Shown here: piece by piece, positions 1 through 8,691 of the stretch
Numbering within the stretch: the first letter of the stretch is position 1
How the letters are laid out: the number at the start of each line of letters is the position of its first letter
Assembly (NCBI RefSeq): GCF_029525555.1
Contig: NZ_JAPDHZ010000003.1
Span: forward strand, 744,001-808,000
Direction: 5' to 3'
DNA from: Cohnella ginsengisoli
Lineage (GTDB): Bacteria; Bacillota; Bacilli; Paenibacillales; Paenibacillaceae
DNA length: 64,000 nt
Made by a program: the position numbers and the translations under genes
The notes under the pieces: generated by a model
What the model saw: the letters and a program-made list of their open reading frames with translations, nothing else
Database searches by the model: none
What the model was told of the DNA's origin: nothing

Positions 1-651
1 CAGCCGGACCATCTTGCGCAGCGGGTATTTGGTCTCGCCGGCGAAGCGCTCTTCCCGCGCGTATTCGAGCCCGATCTGGCGATAGCCCGCCCAGGCCACC
101 ATGCCGCGAATGAAGCGGCTGCGCTCGCGCATCCCGCTCAGCGCGTCGCACACTTTGCGGTCCATCAGCCTGAAGTCGCCGGTATCGACCGGGATGTTGA
201 CCGAGGTCATCGCCGCCAACGTGCGATAGAACCACTTGGCGGTCGTTTTCTTGAACCAGGTCTCGCCTTGCCTGGAGATGCGCTTGCCATAGACGACGTC
301 GTAGCCTTCGCGCCAGAGGGCCAGCATCTGCGGGATGAGCGCCGGCGGGTCCTGAAGGTCCGCATCGATCAGGACGACGGCCCTGCCGGAAGCGTGGTCC
401 ATGCCCGCGGTCACGGCGATCTGGTGGCCGAAGTTGCGCGCGAAGTCGAGCAGCTTCACCCTGGCGTCCCGGGCGCAGATTCCGCGCACGATGGCGGCCG
501 TTCGATCCCTGCTGCCGTCGTTGACGAATACGAGCTCGTAGCTCTCGTCCGTCGCCTCCAGCACCTCGGTCAATTTCGCATAAGTGGTCTCTATGACCTC
601 TTCCTCGTTATACATCGGGACGACGACGGACAGCGTCACCACAGCAGCCAT
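1..651 (-). CDS. Family 2 glycosyltransferase (polyprenyl-phosphate sugar transferase type), 3' end cut by window
   Basis: Reading the minus strand from an ATG at 651 gives a protein opening with a hydrophobic strand and VVPMYNEEE, then FVNDGSRDRT and DADLQDPP. This is the nucleotide-sugar binding and metal-binding signature of GT2 enzymes of the dolichol-phosphate mannosyltransferase/GtrB type. Such enzymes load a sugar from an NDP-sugar onto a polyprenyl phosphate at the inner face of the membrane. The open frame runs to base 1, so the C-terminal part, where GtrB proteins carry two membrane helices, lies outside the window. It follows the PMT-like gene by about 45 bases in the same direction, so the two probably form a donor-making and donor-using pair. 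The family call is firm; the sugar is unknown. Confidence 0.85.
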   Translation of the reverse strand, partial: MAAVVTLSVVVPMYNEEEVIETTYAKLTEVLEATDESYELVFVNDGSRDRTAAIVRGICARDARVKLLDFARNFGHQIAVTAGMDHASGRAVVLIDADLQDPPALIPQMLALWREGYDVVYGKRISRQGETWFKKTTAKWFYRTLAAMTSVNIPVDTGDFRLMDRKVCDALSGMRERSRFIRGMVAWAGYRQIGLEYAREERFAGETKYPLRKMVRL

Positions 652-696
652 GCGGCTTCCTCCTTCACGCGCCTGAGCGACGGCACGGCATGTCGA

Positions 697-2491
697 TTAA
701 AATCCCCAGCTCGGCAGCCACCGTATGCCGAAGTTCATCCATTCGCGGCTGATAGTCATGCCGGTCAGGACGGGATAGAACCAAATGAACAAGACGGCGG
801 CGCCTGCGACGACGAGCACGGTGAACGTCCTGCCGTAGTACCAGCGCTGCTCCACCCAGCGAAGCATCCACACGATGGACAAGATCAGCAGCGGCACCAT
901 CGGGAAGTAGTGGTACAGGAACGTGATGCTGCGCGGCGAGACCATCCACGGGACGTAAAACGACAAATACATGACCGCGATCGTCAGCACCGCCTTGTCC
1001 CTGTTGCGAGCGCCCAGCCACCAGGAGAGCAGCATGGCCGCCAAGCCGCCCCACCAAATCAACGGATTGCCGATGGCCGCGATGCTCTGCGCATCCCCCC
1101 TTCGCCAGATCCTTGCCGCCGTAATACCAGACCGGACGCAGCATCGCGGGCCACGTATACCATTTGGACGAGTACGGGTGCTTCTCTTTGACGCCTTTAT
1201 GATAGTTGTAAATGTCTTTTTTGGTAGCGCGGCAGATCCTTCAGCCCGTCGTCCGCCTTGGTCGCCTTTTCATATGGAATGTACGAAGCCGCATAAATCC
1301 CCGCAGGGACCGCCACGAACAAGATCAAGCAAGACAGCAGCGTAAGCGTCAGCTTCTTGAAGTACGCGCTGCCGTATTCCCAGCGGGACTCGCGCCAGCG
1401 TCTGTATAGCGCCAGGAAGAGCAGGACGGCAAGGCCCGCGCCGCCGTACATGTAGTTCCACTTGACCGCAGCCGCGCATCCGAAAAAAATGCCGGACAGC
1501 GCCAGATAGCCGAAGCTTCGGCCGAAGCCCCCGCTTCCCCATTTTTCTCTCCGTACTTGTACATAAACGTGTACATCAATATCGTGAAGGTCACGCCGAA
1601 TACGTCGACGTTGGCCATCCGCGAATGGACGAGATGGAAGCCCTCCAGCACCAGCAGCAGCGCCGCGATGAACGCATACCTCGTGCTGCGGAACATCGCT
1701 CTTGCGGCTGCATAAAATACGGGCACCATGAGCGTGCCGCACACGGCCGCCATGAATCTCCATCCGTACGGCGTCATGTCGAACAGACGGATGCCGAACG
1801 TAAGCAGCCACTTGCCTAGCGGCGGATGCGTCCATTCGTAGGGCTGGATCTCATGGATGAATTCGTAGGCCGTACGGCCGTGATAGATCTCGTCGAAATA
1901 CATGCTGTTGCGGTAGTCCTGCCGGTACGGCGCTTCGTCCTGCTCGTCGAATACCTGCTCGCCGCCGCCCGCCGAGGTCTCTCCCTTGGCGCCGGCAGGC
2001 TCGATATTCGCGATGGCGATCCGCGCCTTCGTATCCGCTTCGAAGAAGCCGGCTTCGTAAAGACTGTATCCGGTATGCTTGGCCGTAAACTTCATATACC
2101 TCGCGCTGACGGGCTTGTCCTCCGCTATCCAGGTGAACACCCGTCCGGTCTTGTGCTCGACCGTCAGATATGGCGACCAGTTCACGCCGTCGGCCGAAGC
2201 ATCGATCTGCGTCTCGCCAGCGGCACCCGGGCCTTCGTACAGGCTGATGCGGCCGACCTGGCGCAGCTCTCCGAAGTCGGCTACGAAGCCCTCGCCCGAT
2301 ACGTCGGGGCGCCAGAACGTCTGCGGCGCATGCCGGTTGCCCAGATCGTGGAGCGACAGCCAGGCCGAGACGAGCATGAGAAGCCCGATCAGAATTAAGT
2401 CGATCCGGCCCCAAGGCCTTCTGTCCCGCTCCGATTCGCCGCGGTGCAAGCCGTACGAAGACAGGCTGCCGCCGTATTCTTGTGATTCCAT
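697..2491 (-). CDS. PMT-like phospholipid carrier-dependent glycosyltransferase with discoidin-like insert (three frameshifts)
   Basis: The start at 2491 has a GAGGAC ribosome site six bases upstream. After one membrane helix (about residues 30-50) comes a roughly 100-residue beta-rich stretch resembling a discoidin (F5/8 C) domain. Next is the PMT catalytic loop with MYFDEIYHGRTAYE and WTHPPLGKWL, then many membrane segments ending ISREWMNFGIRWLPSW. Proteins of this family transfer a sugar from a polyprenyl phosphate carrier to an acceptor outside the membrane. The frame is broken three times, at T5 1542-1546, T6 1217-1222 and C6 1095-1100. Dropping one base from each run restores a continuous protein of about 597 residues. 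That pattern points to sequencing error rather than gene decay. Acceptor unknown. Confidence 0.8.
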
Positions 2492-2563
2492 GAACGTCCT
2501 CGCCCTCTTTGATCATCTGCTACCTATTGTAGTCTAAAGCACGCCCTGCGGAAAGTCCGCATT

Positions 2564-2589
2564 GATTCAGCGCCTACCCGCAAGGGTAA
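2564..2589 (+). promoter_or_regulatory. SigB-type promoter for the YtxH protein gene
   Basis: GATTCA, a 14-base spacer and GGGTAA lie about 67 bases before the ATG at 2656. The -10 is identical to those of the other SigB-type promoters here; the -35 matches GTTTAA at four of six positions. Confidence 0.5.
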
Positions 2590-2655
2590 AAAAAGCTCAT
2601 GCAGGACGTTAACGCTTATAACAAAATGGCTTAGCCATTACAAGGAGGAATTCAC

Positions 2656-2967
2656 ATGGCAGGAATGGTTAAAGGTGTTGTTATCGGCGGCGTAGTTGGC
2701 GCAGCGGCAGCGTTGCTTCTGGCTCCTAAGCCAGGTAAAGAAACGCGCCAGGATCTGATGAACGCATATAGCAAATCCATGGATAAATCGAAGGAGTGGG
2801 TTTCCACAGCGGGAACCAAAACGCAAGAGTTGGCTTCCAAAGTCGGCCAACAGGCTTCGGATATGATCGGCCAGACCAAAACGGCACTGTCGACCGCGAA
2901 AGACAGCATGAACGGCGCCAAGGACGACATCACCGGTTCCCTCCAGGAATCCACGAAGCCGAACTGA
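2656..2967 (+). CDS. YtxH domain general stress protein
   Basis: This 103-residue protein opens with a glycine/alanine-rich membrane segment (GVVIGGVVGAAAALLLAPK) followed by PGKETRQDL, the hallmark of the YtxH family. The remainder is a hydrophilic, probably helical tail rich in Ser, Lys and Thr. Family members are small membrane-anchored proteins, often under SigB control, with no defined biochemical role. An AAGGAGG site sits nine bases before the ATG. A SigB-type promoter lies upstream and a strong hairpin terminator follows at 2977-3012, so it is probably a single-gene unit within the stress island. Confidence 0.85.
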   Translation: MAGMVKGVVIGGVVGAAAALLLAPKPGKETRQDLMNAYSKSMDKSKEWVSTAGTKTQELASKVGQQASDMIGQTKTALSTAKDSMNGAKDDITGSLQESTKPN

Positions 2968-2976
2968 ATAACTCCC

Positions 2977-3012
2977 AAAAGCCAACCCCGAGCTCGCTCG
3001 GGATTGGCTTTT
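2977..3012 (+). terminator. Intrinsic terminator after the YtxH gene
   Basis: AAAAGCCAA and CCCGAG pair with CTCGGG and TTGGCTTTT around a four-base loop, with the T stretch inside the 3' arm. The symmetry would allow action in both directions. Confidence 0.75.
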
Positions 3013-3045
3013 GTCTGTGCGAATTCACGATAAGGGGCGATCGAG

Positions 3046-3330
3046 ATGAATGAATCCAATCAGCCTGACGTTCGGGAGGCCGTCGCGGAAGGTGCCGTCG
3101 TGAATACGGATGCGACGACGGACCACGCCAATGCCGATTACCGGCTTGACGAAGACAGCCGGCCCTCCGGTCCGATCGAGACTCGCTCCGTAGAAGAAGC
3201 GATGAACGGCTCGATGGTGCAGGACTTCGACGATCTGAAGCGTCTGGGCCGCGACATGGAGCGCGTCAAGACAGGGAGCGAACTAAGCGAGGAAGGCCTC
3301 GTCAGCGATCCGATCCAGGAGAAAGCCTGA
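3046..3330 (+). CDS. Small acidic hypothetical protein
   Basis: A 94-residue, strongly acidic and hydrophilic protein with no membrane segment. It reads MNESNQPDVREAVAEG at the start and ends with a charged helix around DFDDLKRLGRDMERV. AAGGGGCGATCGAG precedes the ATG, giving a usable ribosome site. I do not recognise the family. Its position between the YtxH gene and a SigB-promoted gene, and its disordered composition, suggest another small stress protein, but no SigB-type promoter was found directly upstream. A bidirectional terminator separates it from the convergent gene at 3415. Confidence 0.6.
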   Translation: MNESNQPDVREAVAEGAVVNTDATTDHANADYRLDEDSRPSGPIETRSVEEAMNGSMVQDFDDLKRLGRDMERVKTGSELSEEGLVSDPIQEKA

Positions 3331-3368
3331 AGACCCGAGCTCAGAAGGCGAGCAACGACAAGCGCATT

Positions 3369-3400
3369 AAAAAAAGGGCCTCTGACGAGGCCCTCATTTA
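3369..3400. terminator. Bidirectional terminator between convergent genes
   Basis: AGGGCCTC and GAGGCCCT pair around TGAC. On the minus strand seven T residues follow the stem, which suits termination of the gene ending at 3415; the plus strand has a weaker CATTTAT tail. Confidence 0.75.
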
Positions 3401-3414
3401 TGTTGCAACCGGTT

Positions 3415-3765
3415 TCATCCTGTCTGCTGAATGCCGTGCTTGATGGCTTCCCGATTGAGAAGCGACTTCAGATCGGATGCGTCAAGTTCCTGATTGAGCA
3501 GCGATACGACTTCGATGGAAGGAACGCCGTCTCTGACGAATTCCCCACCGGAGAGATGGTAGCCGAATTCCCTCGCAATGGTATACGACTGGCAGAGTTG
3601 ATCCGCCGCGTGTACGGCCTCTTGCTCGGATGCATATTCGGCTAACCGGTTGCCGTTGCCAAGTGGCGTTTTGCGGGATTGGATGCTAAGTGTATGGGCC
3701 TCGTCTTTTTGCCTGACCACGATGTCGCACTCGAAGCATTCGATTCGATATTTAACTGTCATCAT
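3415..3765 (-). CDS. Hypothetical protein, probable SigB regulon member
   Basis: About 116 residues with no membrane segment. It begins with a short beta-strand-like stretch (MTVKYRIECFECDIVV) with two cysteines three residues apart, and ends with a region rich in Leu and charged residues. I do not recognise the family. Start choice is uncertain: a GTG at 3771 and ATGs at 3765 and 3762 all lie just after AAGGCGG. The clearest information is upstream, where GTTTCT-N14-GGGTAA (3809-3834) makes a good SigB-type promoter. The gene is transcribed away from sigB in its own unit. Confidence 0.65.
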   Translation of the reverse strand: MMTVKYRIECFECDIVVRQKDEAHTLSIQSRKTPLGNGNRLAEYASEQEAVHAADQLCQSYTIAREFGYHLSGGEFVRDGVPSIEVVSLLNQELDASDLKSLLNREAIKHGIQQTG

Positions 3766-3808
3766 GTCCACCGCCTTCGGCGAAGTGAATGGTGTAGCTT
3801 ACCGATTA

Positions 3809-3834
3809 TTACCCGGCGGCGGGAGGATAGAAAC
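3809..3834 (-). promoter_or_regulatory. SigB-type promoter for the gene at 3415-3765
   Basis: On the minus strand GTTTCT, 14 bases, GGGTAA. It lies about 45 bases before the start codon, in the gap between sigB and this gene. Confidence 0.65.
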
Positions 3835-3851
3835 AGTCGATCGAATTGGAA

Positions 3852-4634
3852 TTAATCGGAATCCTCGTCGTCGCCGGGTTCGGTAAGCCAGCCCTTCAGC
3901 TTCTCGATGGCGCGACGCTGGATGCGGGAGATGCTCATCTGGGACACCTGCAGTCGGTCGGCGGCGCTGCGCTGGGACAGCCCTTCTTCGTACAGAAGCA
4001 AGAGCACCTGCCGTTCCTCGGGCTTCAGCTTCATCATCGCTTCCTGTAGATCGATGCGGCGGTCGACGCCGGCAAAGTCGTCGGCTGTGGAGCCGATCAG
4101 TTCGCCGAGCGTGGCGGTGTTTTCTTCTTGCGATACCGGCGTATCGAGCGAGACGTAGTGATGCAGCTCGCGTCCGGCCAGCACCTCGAGCGTATCCTCG
4201 ACGCTCATCTCCAGGAATTCGGCGATCTCCTCGACGCTCGGCGAGCGCTCGAGGCGTACGGTCATCTCGTCGATCGCTTGCTGCACGACGAGTCCCTTTT
4301 CCTTGATCCGCCGCGGCACTTGAATGTACCAGGACTTATCGCGAAGATAATTTTTCATCTGGCCGACGATGCTCTTCATGGCATAAGGCTCGAACGGCAT
4401 GCCCAGATCGGGGTCGAACTGCTTGAGCAGCCTGAACAGCGTCATCCGGCCGACCTGGAACAAATCTTCTTGCAAGCTAAGATGGCTGCGCGACATTTTG
4501 TGCGCGGCCATGCGAACGAGCGGCTCGTAGTGCCGGATCAGATCCTCGGCCAACTCGTTTCGCAGCGTTTTCTGATATTCCAGCAGCTTCAAGATCGCGT
4601 CGTCGGGCAGACGGGCGCTCGATTGAAGACTCAT
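3852..4634 (-). CDS. sigB: RNA polymerase sigma factor SigB (SigB/SigF/SigG family)
   Basis: This 260-residue protein has sigma region 2 (LIRHYEPLVRMAAHKM, then DLFQVGRMTLFRLLKQFDP), region 3 (QVPRRIKEKG, PSVEEIAEFLEMSVE) and a region 4 helix-turn-helix (LSQRSAADRLQVSQMSISRIQ). Length and region pattern match the stress/sporulation sigma subgroup. Being cotranscribed with rsbV and rsbW identifies it as SigB, the general stress factor. Its start overlaps the rsbW stop by four bases, giving translational coupling. A promoter resembling SigB's own recognition sequence precedes the operon, so the gene is probably autoregulated, as known in Bacillus. Confidence 0.92.
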   Translation of the reverse strand: MSLQSSARLPDDAILKLLEYQKTLRNELAEDLIRHYEPLVRMAAHKMSRSHLSLQEDLFQVGRMTLFRLLKQFDPDLGMPFEPYAMKSIVGQMKNYLRDKSWYIQVPRRIKEKGLVVQQAIDEMTVRLERSPSVEEIAEFLEMSVEDTLEVLAGRELHHYVSLDTPVSQEENTATLGELIGSTADDFAGVDRRIDLQEAMMKLKPEERQVLLLLYEEGLSQRSAADRLQVSQMSISRIQRRAIEKLKGWLTEPGDDEDSD

Positions 4635-5074
4635 ACCGTTTCTTGCGCCAGCCGCCGTTTTGTCAGGATGACGCTCGTGCCTTGATTGCTTCGGATTTCC
4701 ACTTCGTCCATCAACGCTTGCATCAAGTAAAGTCCCAATCCGCCCGACTGGATTTCATCGATGGACTTTCCATGCAAGGTGGACGTGGACCGATCGGTCA
4801 CCGATTCGAAGCTGACGCCCGAGTCGCTCACCGCGATCTGGAGACGGTCTTCGTTCATGATGGTGAAGGATACCTCGATCTGGCCCGGCTGAGAATGGTC
4901 GTAGGCATGCAAAACGGCGTTGTTGCAAGCCTCCGAGACGGCAACCTTCATATCTTCGATCTCTTCGAATGAAAATTTCATTTTGGCGGCTATGCCGTAC
5001 AAGGTCAAGCGGATAATGTCAACGAACTCGGCTTTGGCGGGTACCGTCAGCGTCACTGTCCCATCGTTTCTCAT
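4631..5074 (-). CDS. rsbW: Anti-sigma-B factor and serine kinase RsbW
   Basis: The GHKL ATPase fold is visible: the N box EACNNAVLHAY, the G1 box VSDSGVSF, and the G2-like GGLGLYLMQALMDEVE. RsbW binds and silences SigB, and inactivates RsbV by phosphorylating it. I start the protein at the ATG at 5074 because family members begin only a few residues before the first strand (TVTLTVPAKAEF) and GAGG lies upstream. A longer frame opens at 5128, overlapping the rsbV stop, and remains possible. The gene overlaps sigB by four bases at its 3' end, so the three proteins should be made together. Confidence 0.9.
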   Translation of the reverse strand: MRNDGTVTLTVPAKAEFVDIIRLTLYGIAAKMKFSFEEIEDMKVAVSEACNNAVLHAYDHSQPGQIEVSFTIMNEDRLQIAVSDSGVSFESVTDRSTSTLHGKSIDEIQSGGLGLYLMQALMDEVEIRSNQGTSVILTKRRLAQETV

Positions 5075-5120
5075 CGTTGTTTCGTCCTCGTTCCCTTCGG
5101 AATGTAATTGCTCGCTCGCG

Positions 5121-5447
5121 TTAAGCATTTGGAGTAGCGGCCAAAAACGGGGTGATCCCCGTCATGTCGAATAATTTTTGAATCGTCGAAGGCACTTCTT
5201 CTACTCCGAACGGGGCGTTGCGAGCATGACGGGCCTTCACGATACTGATTAGAATACCGATGCCGGTGCTGTCGATGTATTTGAGGTCCCGAAGATTAAG
5301 TACGAGCTTGCGGTCGGACAATTCCACTAGGGGCTCCATCACGGAGCGCATCTGCGATGCAACCTCGAGATCGAGTTCGCCCGCGATCCGAACGACGGTC
5401 AGGCCGTCCAGATTTTCTGTTTGAAAAGTCAATTTTTCGTTTTGCAT
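5121..5447 (-). CDS. rsbV: Anti-anti-sigma factor RsbV
   Basis: A 108-residue STAS-domain protein containing LRDLKYIDSTGIGILIS; the serine in DSTGIG is the residue phosphorylated by RsbW in this family. Unphosphorylated RsbV captures RsbW and frees SigB. The start at 5447 is chosen because GAGAGGGG lies six bases upstream; the frame is open a little further. It is the first gene of rsbV-rsbW-sigB. The upstream SigB-type promoter implies positive feedback. The phosphatase that would activate RsbV is probably the receiver/PP2C protein encoded at 8692-9840. Confidence 0.92.
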   Translation of the reverse strand: MQNEKLTFQTENLDGLTVVRIAGELDLEVASQMRSVMEPLVELSDRKLVLNLRDLKYIDSTGIGILISIVKARHARNAPFGVEEVPSTIQKLFDMTGITPFLAATPNA

Positions 5448-5479
5448 ACGAAACCCCTCTCCGTTATTCATAAATTTTA

Positions 5480-5506
5480 TTACCCCTCGCTTTCGCCTAT
5501 TGAAAC
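5480..5506 (-). promoter_or_regulatory. SigB-type promoter of rsbV-rsbW-sigB
   Basis: On the minus strand GTTTCA, 15 bases, GGGTAA, about 33 bases before the rsbV start. It implies autoregulation of the operon, as known for Bacillus sigB. Confidence 0.7.
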
Positions 5507-5531
5507 AGCCTTATCCTGGGAAAAGCCCTTT

Positions 5532-5557
5532 GTTTGGGGCCGTTGGCGGTCGGGTAA
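5532..5557 (+). promoter_or_regulatory. SigB-type promoter for the 50-residue membrane protein
   Basis: GTTTGG, 14 bases, GGGTAA, followed 49 bases later by the ATG at 5607. It diverges from the rsbV promoter in the same short intergenic stretch. Confidence 0.6.
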
Positions 5558-5606
5558 AGAAGCATATCCCAACGCAGGATAACATTTCACGAAGGAGCTG
5601 AACAAC

Positions 5607-5759
5607 ATGAACAAGGATGTCGACATCGAAAGGCACGAGGTGCAGGAAAAGTCGGATTCCAGCATGGTTTGGTCGACCTTCATCAAGTATGCCGCATATT
5701 TGATCATTTTCTTCGGCGTACTGTATCTGGTAATTTACTACTTGCTGCCGCTCGTCTAA
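5607..5759 (+). CDS. Small single-pass membrane protein, probable SigB regulon member
   Basis: Fifty residues: a charged N-terminal half (MNKDVDIERHEVQEKSD) followed by one membrane helix (YAAYLIIFFGVLYLVIYYLL). GAAGGAGCTG gives a ribosome site seven bases before the ATG. I do not recognise a named family. A short hydrophilic head with one C-terminal anchor is common among small stress-induced membrane proteins. The SigB-type promoter immediately upstream, divergent from rsbV, supports a stress role. The next gene begins about 55 bases later and may be cotranscribed. Confidence 0.7.
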   Translation: MNKDVDIERHEVQEKSDSSMVWSTFIKYAAYLIIFFGVLYLVIYYLLPLV

Positions 5760-5813
5760 GCGGCGCCCGTTTGGGTAATACTTGGACGAATCCCACTTGA
5801 CGGAGGCGTTCGA

Positions 5814-7044
5814 TTGCACCCGCTATACTTCGGTTCCTTGCTCTGGCCTTCCGCCGGCGGCGAGCCTGCCCGGTACCCGCCCCTCTCCGGCGAATCCGGA
5901 CGGTGCGACGTTTTGATCGTCGGCGGGGGGCTTGACCGGCACGCTGGCATGCGACGTCTTGACCGCAGCCGGCATGTCAGTCGTCCTCATCGACGAAGGA
6001 AGAATCGGCGAAGGCAGCTCTGCCGCCAGCACCGGTTTACTACAATATTCCAATGATATCATGCTGACGGACCTCTTGTCTCAACTTGGCGACGATCGGG
6101 CCGTGCATTTTTATCGCTCGTGCAAAAATGCCTTAGAGCGTTTGTGCCAGTTCGCGGAGAGACTCCCGGCGGACGTGTCTTTCAAGAGGCGCAGCAGCTT
6201 TTACTTTGCCAGCTCCTCCGCCGACGTCCAGAAGCTTAAGTCAGAATATGAAATCCTTCGCGCGAACGGCTTCAGCGTCGACTGGCTGGACGAGGGCGGC
6301 ATTCGCGCGATATTCCCGTTCGCCAAGCCTGCGGCGATCGTAACGAACGGCGACGGCGAGTTGAATCCCTACCGCTTCGCGATCAGGCTCGCCGAACAAG
6401 CATCGGAAAAGGGCGCGCGCATTTACGAAAATACGGCCTTAAAGTCCGTCGAAGGACCGAAGGGCGATTTGCTGTGCCATACTTCCGGGGGCGCCATCAA
6501 GGCTTCGTCCGTCGTTTACGCGGTCGGGTATCGTCCCGAGATAGCCGACATTAGCATGCTCGGCGTCAAGTTCGTCCGTACCTATGCCATCGCGACCCGA
6601 ATCGTGCCTTCGCTGGCCGACTGGCACCAGAGATGGCTGCTGTGGGAAACCGCAAGGCCTTATTTGTATGCCCGGACGACGCCTGACAGCCGCGTCGTGA
6701 TCGGCGGCTTCGACGAGGATATCCGCCAGCCCGTGGCGTCCCAAAGCGAATTGAACAAATATGCGGACCGGTTGCTCAAGGAAGCCCGTAAACTTTTTCC
6801 CGATTTGCCGCTCGAACCGGCGTACGCTTGGAACGCCGCATTCTGCGAATCAAAGGATAATCTGCCTTGGATCGGGGAGGACCCGGAGCGACCGGGCCGC
6901 TATATCGCGCTAGGGTACGGAGGCAATGGCGCCATATACAGCATGCTCGCGTGCGACGTTCTGCTGGACGCGCTTCAAGGCAAAATCAGTCCGCTGGACG
7001 ATCTCGTCGGGCTCCGCAATCGAAGAACCGGTCTGCCGAAGTAA
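5814..7044 (+). CDS. FAD-dependent oxidoreductase of the DAO (D-amino-acid oxidase) family (frameshifted)
   Basis: The N-terminal strand CDVLIVGGG begins the FAD-binding GxGxxG motif and VVLIDEGRIGEGSSAASTG gives the second half of the dinucleotide fold. The C-terminal SKDNLPWIGEDPERPGRYIALGYGGNG matches glycine/D-amino-acid oxidase-like enzymes. The substrate cannot be told. A TTG at 5814 is the best start because GGAGG lies eight bases upstream. The frame breaks inside the nucleotide-binding loop at the G6 run 5925-5930; removing one G gives GGGLTGTLACDVL, the expected motif. This is therefore probably a sequencing error in an intact protein of about 409 residues. Confidence 0.75.
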
Positions 7045-7064
7045 CGCAGACCGGTTCTTTTTTT
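7024..7064 (+). terminator. Intrinsic terminator overlapping the end of the FAD oxidoreductase gene
   Basis: AGAACCGGTCTGC and GCAGACCGGTTCT form a perfect 13-base-pair stem followed by seven T residues. The 5' arm lies inside the last codons of the gene. Confidence 0.9.
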
Positions 7065-7079
7065 GAGTTGCGGCTGACG

Positions 7080-7631
7080 TCAATGAATGACTTCGACTGC
7101 CCCCGCTTGGCTCATAAGGCTGCCGGCCTGGTCGTCAGGGCGCTCGCCGACGACCACGAGGTATCGGCCGCCGTTCACTTCGTCGGCGAGTCGGTCCGCG
7201 TCGCCGTTCGGCAGGCCCAGATCAGACAGCACGTCATCCGTATGCGGTCCGTCGCCGTCCAGGTCCAGCAATCCGCCGCCGCGCCCGACCAAGCCCGTTG
7301 CCGCTAAGCCCGCCGGTACGACGCCGCCGACGTATCCGCCGGTTCCGCTAACCTGCGGCGTTGCCAGGAGGCCCGCCGCCGGAAGCGGAAGCACGCCTTC
7401 ATCGCCCCACGAACCGTCTCCGTCGCGGTCGCCATAGGACCGATCCCTGGCTTCTTGGATGCCGGCGATGCTCTCGACCTGGATCGCATCGCTGGCGGAC
7501 AGCAGCGGCACGTTCTCCTCGCTCTTGACGATGACGCGCACGTCGTCTCGATGCGCGCCGTTCGCGCGGAGCAGCTCCACGGCGTCCAACACGCGTTGTT
7601 CGCTTTCAAAAATGCCGATCGTGACTCCCAT
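7080..7631 (-). CDS. YflT-family general stress protein with glycine/aspartate-rich linker
   Basis: The start is placed at 7631 because AAGGAGG lies eight bases upstream; ATGs further 5' are too close to it. The first 60 residues (GVTIGIFESEQRVLDAVELL) and the end (GRYLVVVGERPDD) form the YflT (heat-induced stress) fold. Between them lies an unusual low-complexity linker rich in Gly, Asp and Leu with DRDGDGSW and LDLDGDGPHTDD, which resemble calcium-binding loops. Function is undefined for the family. A SigB-type promoter, GTTCAA-N13-GGGTAA, precedes it. Confidence 0.8.
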   Translation of the reverse strand: MGVTIGIFESEQRVLDAVELLRANGAHRDDVRVIVKSEENVPLLSASDAIQVESIAGIQEARDRSYGDRDGDGSWGDEGVLPLPAAGLLATPQVSGTGGYVGGVVPAGLAATGLVGRGGGLLDLDGDGPHTDDVLSDLGLPNGDADRLADEVNGGRYLVVVGERPDDQAGSLMSQAGAVEVIH

Positions 7632-7683
7632 GGCCATTCCCTCCTTATAGGCGGTAAACGAATCCATCGCCTTTTTTTTAATT

Positions 7684-7708
7684 TTACCCGAGGGATGGCG
7701 CTTTGAAC
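7684..7708 (-). promoter_or_regulatory. SigB-type promoter for the YflT protein at 7080-7631
   Basis: On the minus strand GTTCAA, 13 bases, GGGTAA, 53 bases before the chosen start. Confidence 0.65.
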
Positions 7709-7736
7709 CGTGCGCGCGCCGATTCCTACGCTAGTG

Positions 7737-8545
7737 TCAGCCGGGCTTGCGATAGATCCGGTGCTCGTCGTTCCAAGTCTCATAGCGTCCGGCGAAGCTC
7801 GTGAAGGCGACGGATTCCTTGTTGCCGAGAACGAGAAAGCCGCCGGGCGACAAACTCTCGTAAAGCAGCGAATGCACCCGTTCGCGTAGTCCGGTATCGA
7901 AGTAAATCATGACGTTCCGGCAAAAAATGATCTGAAATTCGTTAAACGAACGATCCGTCACCAGATTGTGCTCGGCGAAGACGATTCGTTCAAGATACTT
8001 GGCATGCAGCATCGCTTGCCCGTGATTCGTTTCGTAAAAGGATTCGAAAGGCTCTTTTCCCCGGACAGCGCATAGTTATGCGCGTAAAGGCTCATCCGCT
8101 CCTGCGCGATCAAGCCTTGCCTGGCGCGTTGAAGGCTCGTTTCGCTGATATCCGTCGCATAGATGCGGGCCTGATTCAGCATCCGGATCTCGTCCAGCAA
8201 AATGGCCATGGAGTAGGCTTCTTCGCCGGTCGCGCAGCCCGCATGCCAGGCGCGAATGAACGACGCCTGCTTCAGGATCGGCATGACGCGCGACCTGAGA
8301 ACCTGAAACAAGCCTGGATCCCTGAACATCTCCGTGACCGGAATGACCAGATCGGCCAAGAGCCGCTCGAACGCGTCGCGATCGTGAAGCACGAGATTTT
8401 GCAGCATGGATATCGTATCGAGCTGTTCGATCGACGCGCGATGCCATATTCTGCGGCGTAGCGACGGATAAGCATAATTGCGGAAATCGTAGCCGTACCG
8501 CTTGAACACCGCCTCCAGGAGGCTTTCGATCTCGATTTTTTCCAA
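7737..8545 (-). CDS. CheR-type protein methyltransferase, RsbM-like (frameshifted)
   Basis: The N-terminal helical region (GYDFRNYAYPSLRRRIW) and SAM-binding core (IRAWHAGCATGEEAYSMAILL, IYATDISETSLQRA, IIFCRNVMIYFD) are those of CheR methyltransferases. No chemotaxis genes are nearby. Instead it lies between SigB genes and an RsbY-like phosphatase, as does RsbM in Bacillus cereus, where the enzyme methylates the sensor kinase RsbK to tune SigB. The RsbM role is inference from position and family. The frame breaks near 8052-8055, where restoring one A to a run gives a continuous protein of about 270 residues. The start is uncertain: a TTG at 8545, or an ATG at 8556 if the A6 run is also miscounted. 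Confidence 0.72.
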
Positions 8546-8691
8546 GAGCTCGTCATAGGGACTTATATCTAAAAAAATCGGTCAATATAACACCACGCTT
8601 TATATGATTCGCCGTCGGTCGGCCTGCCAGGCGAGAAGGAGATGTCACTCATTCTCGCTATGTAAAGATGCCATCAACGTTATGCGGCCCT

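Noticed and set aside
1095-1546. Programmed ribosomal frameshifting in the PMT gene and others
   Set aside because: The shifts are scattered over unrelated genes, occur in runs of A, T, C or G alike, and lack slippery-site plus stimulator structure. Sequencing error is simpler.
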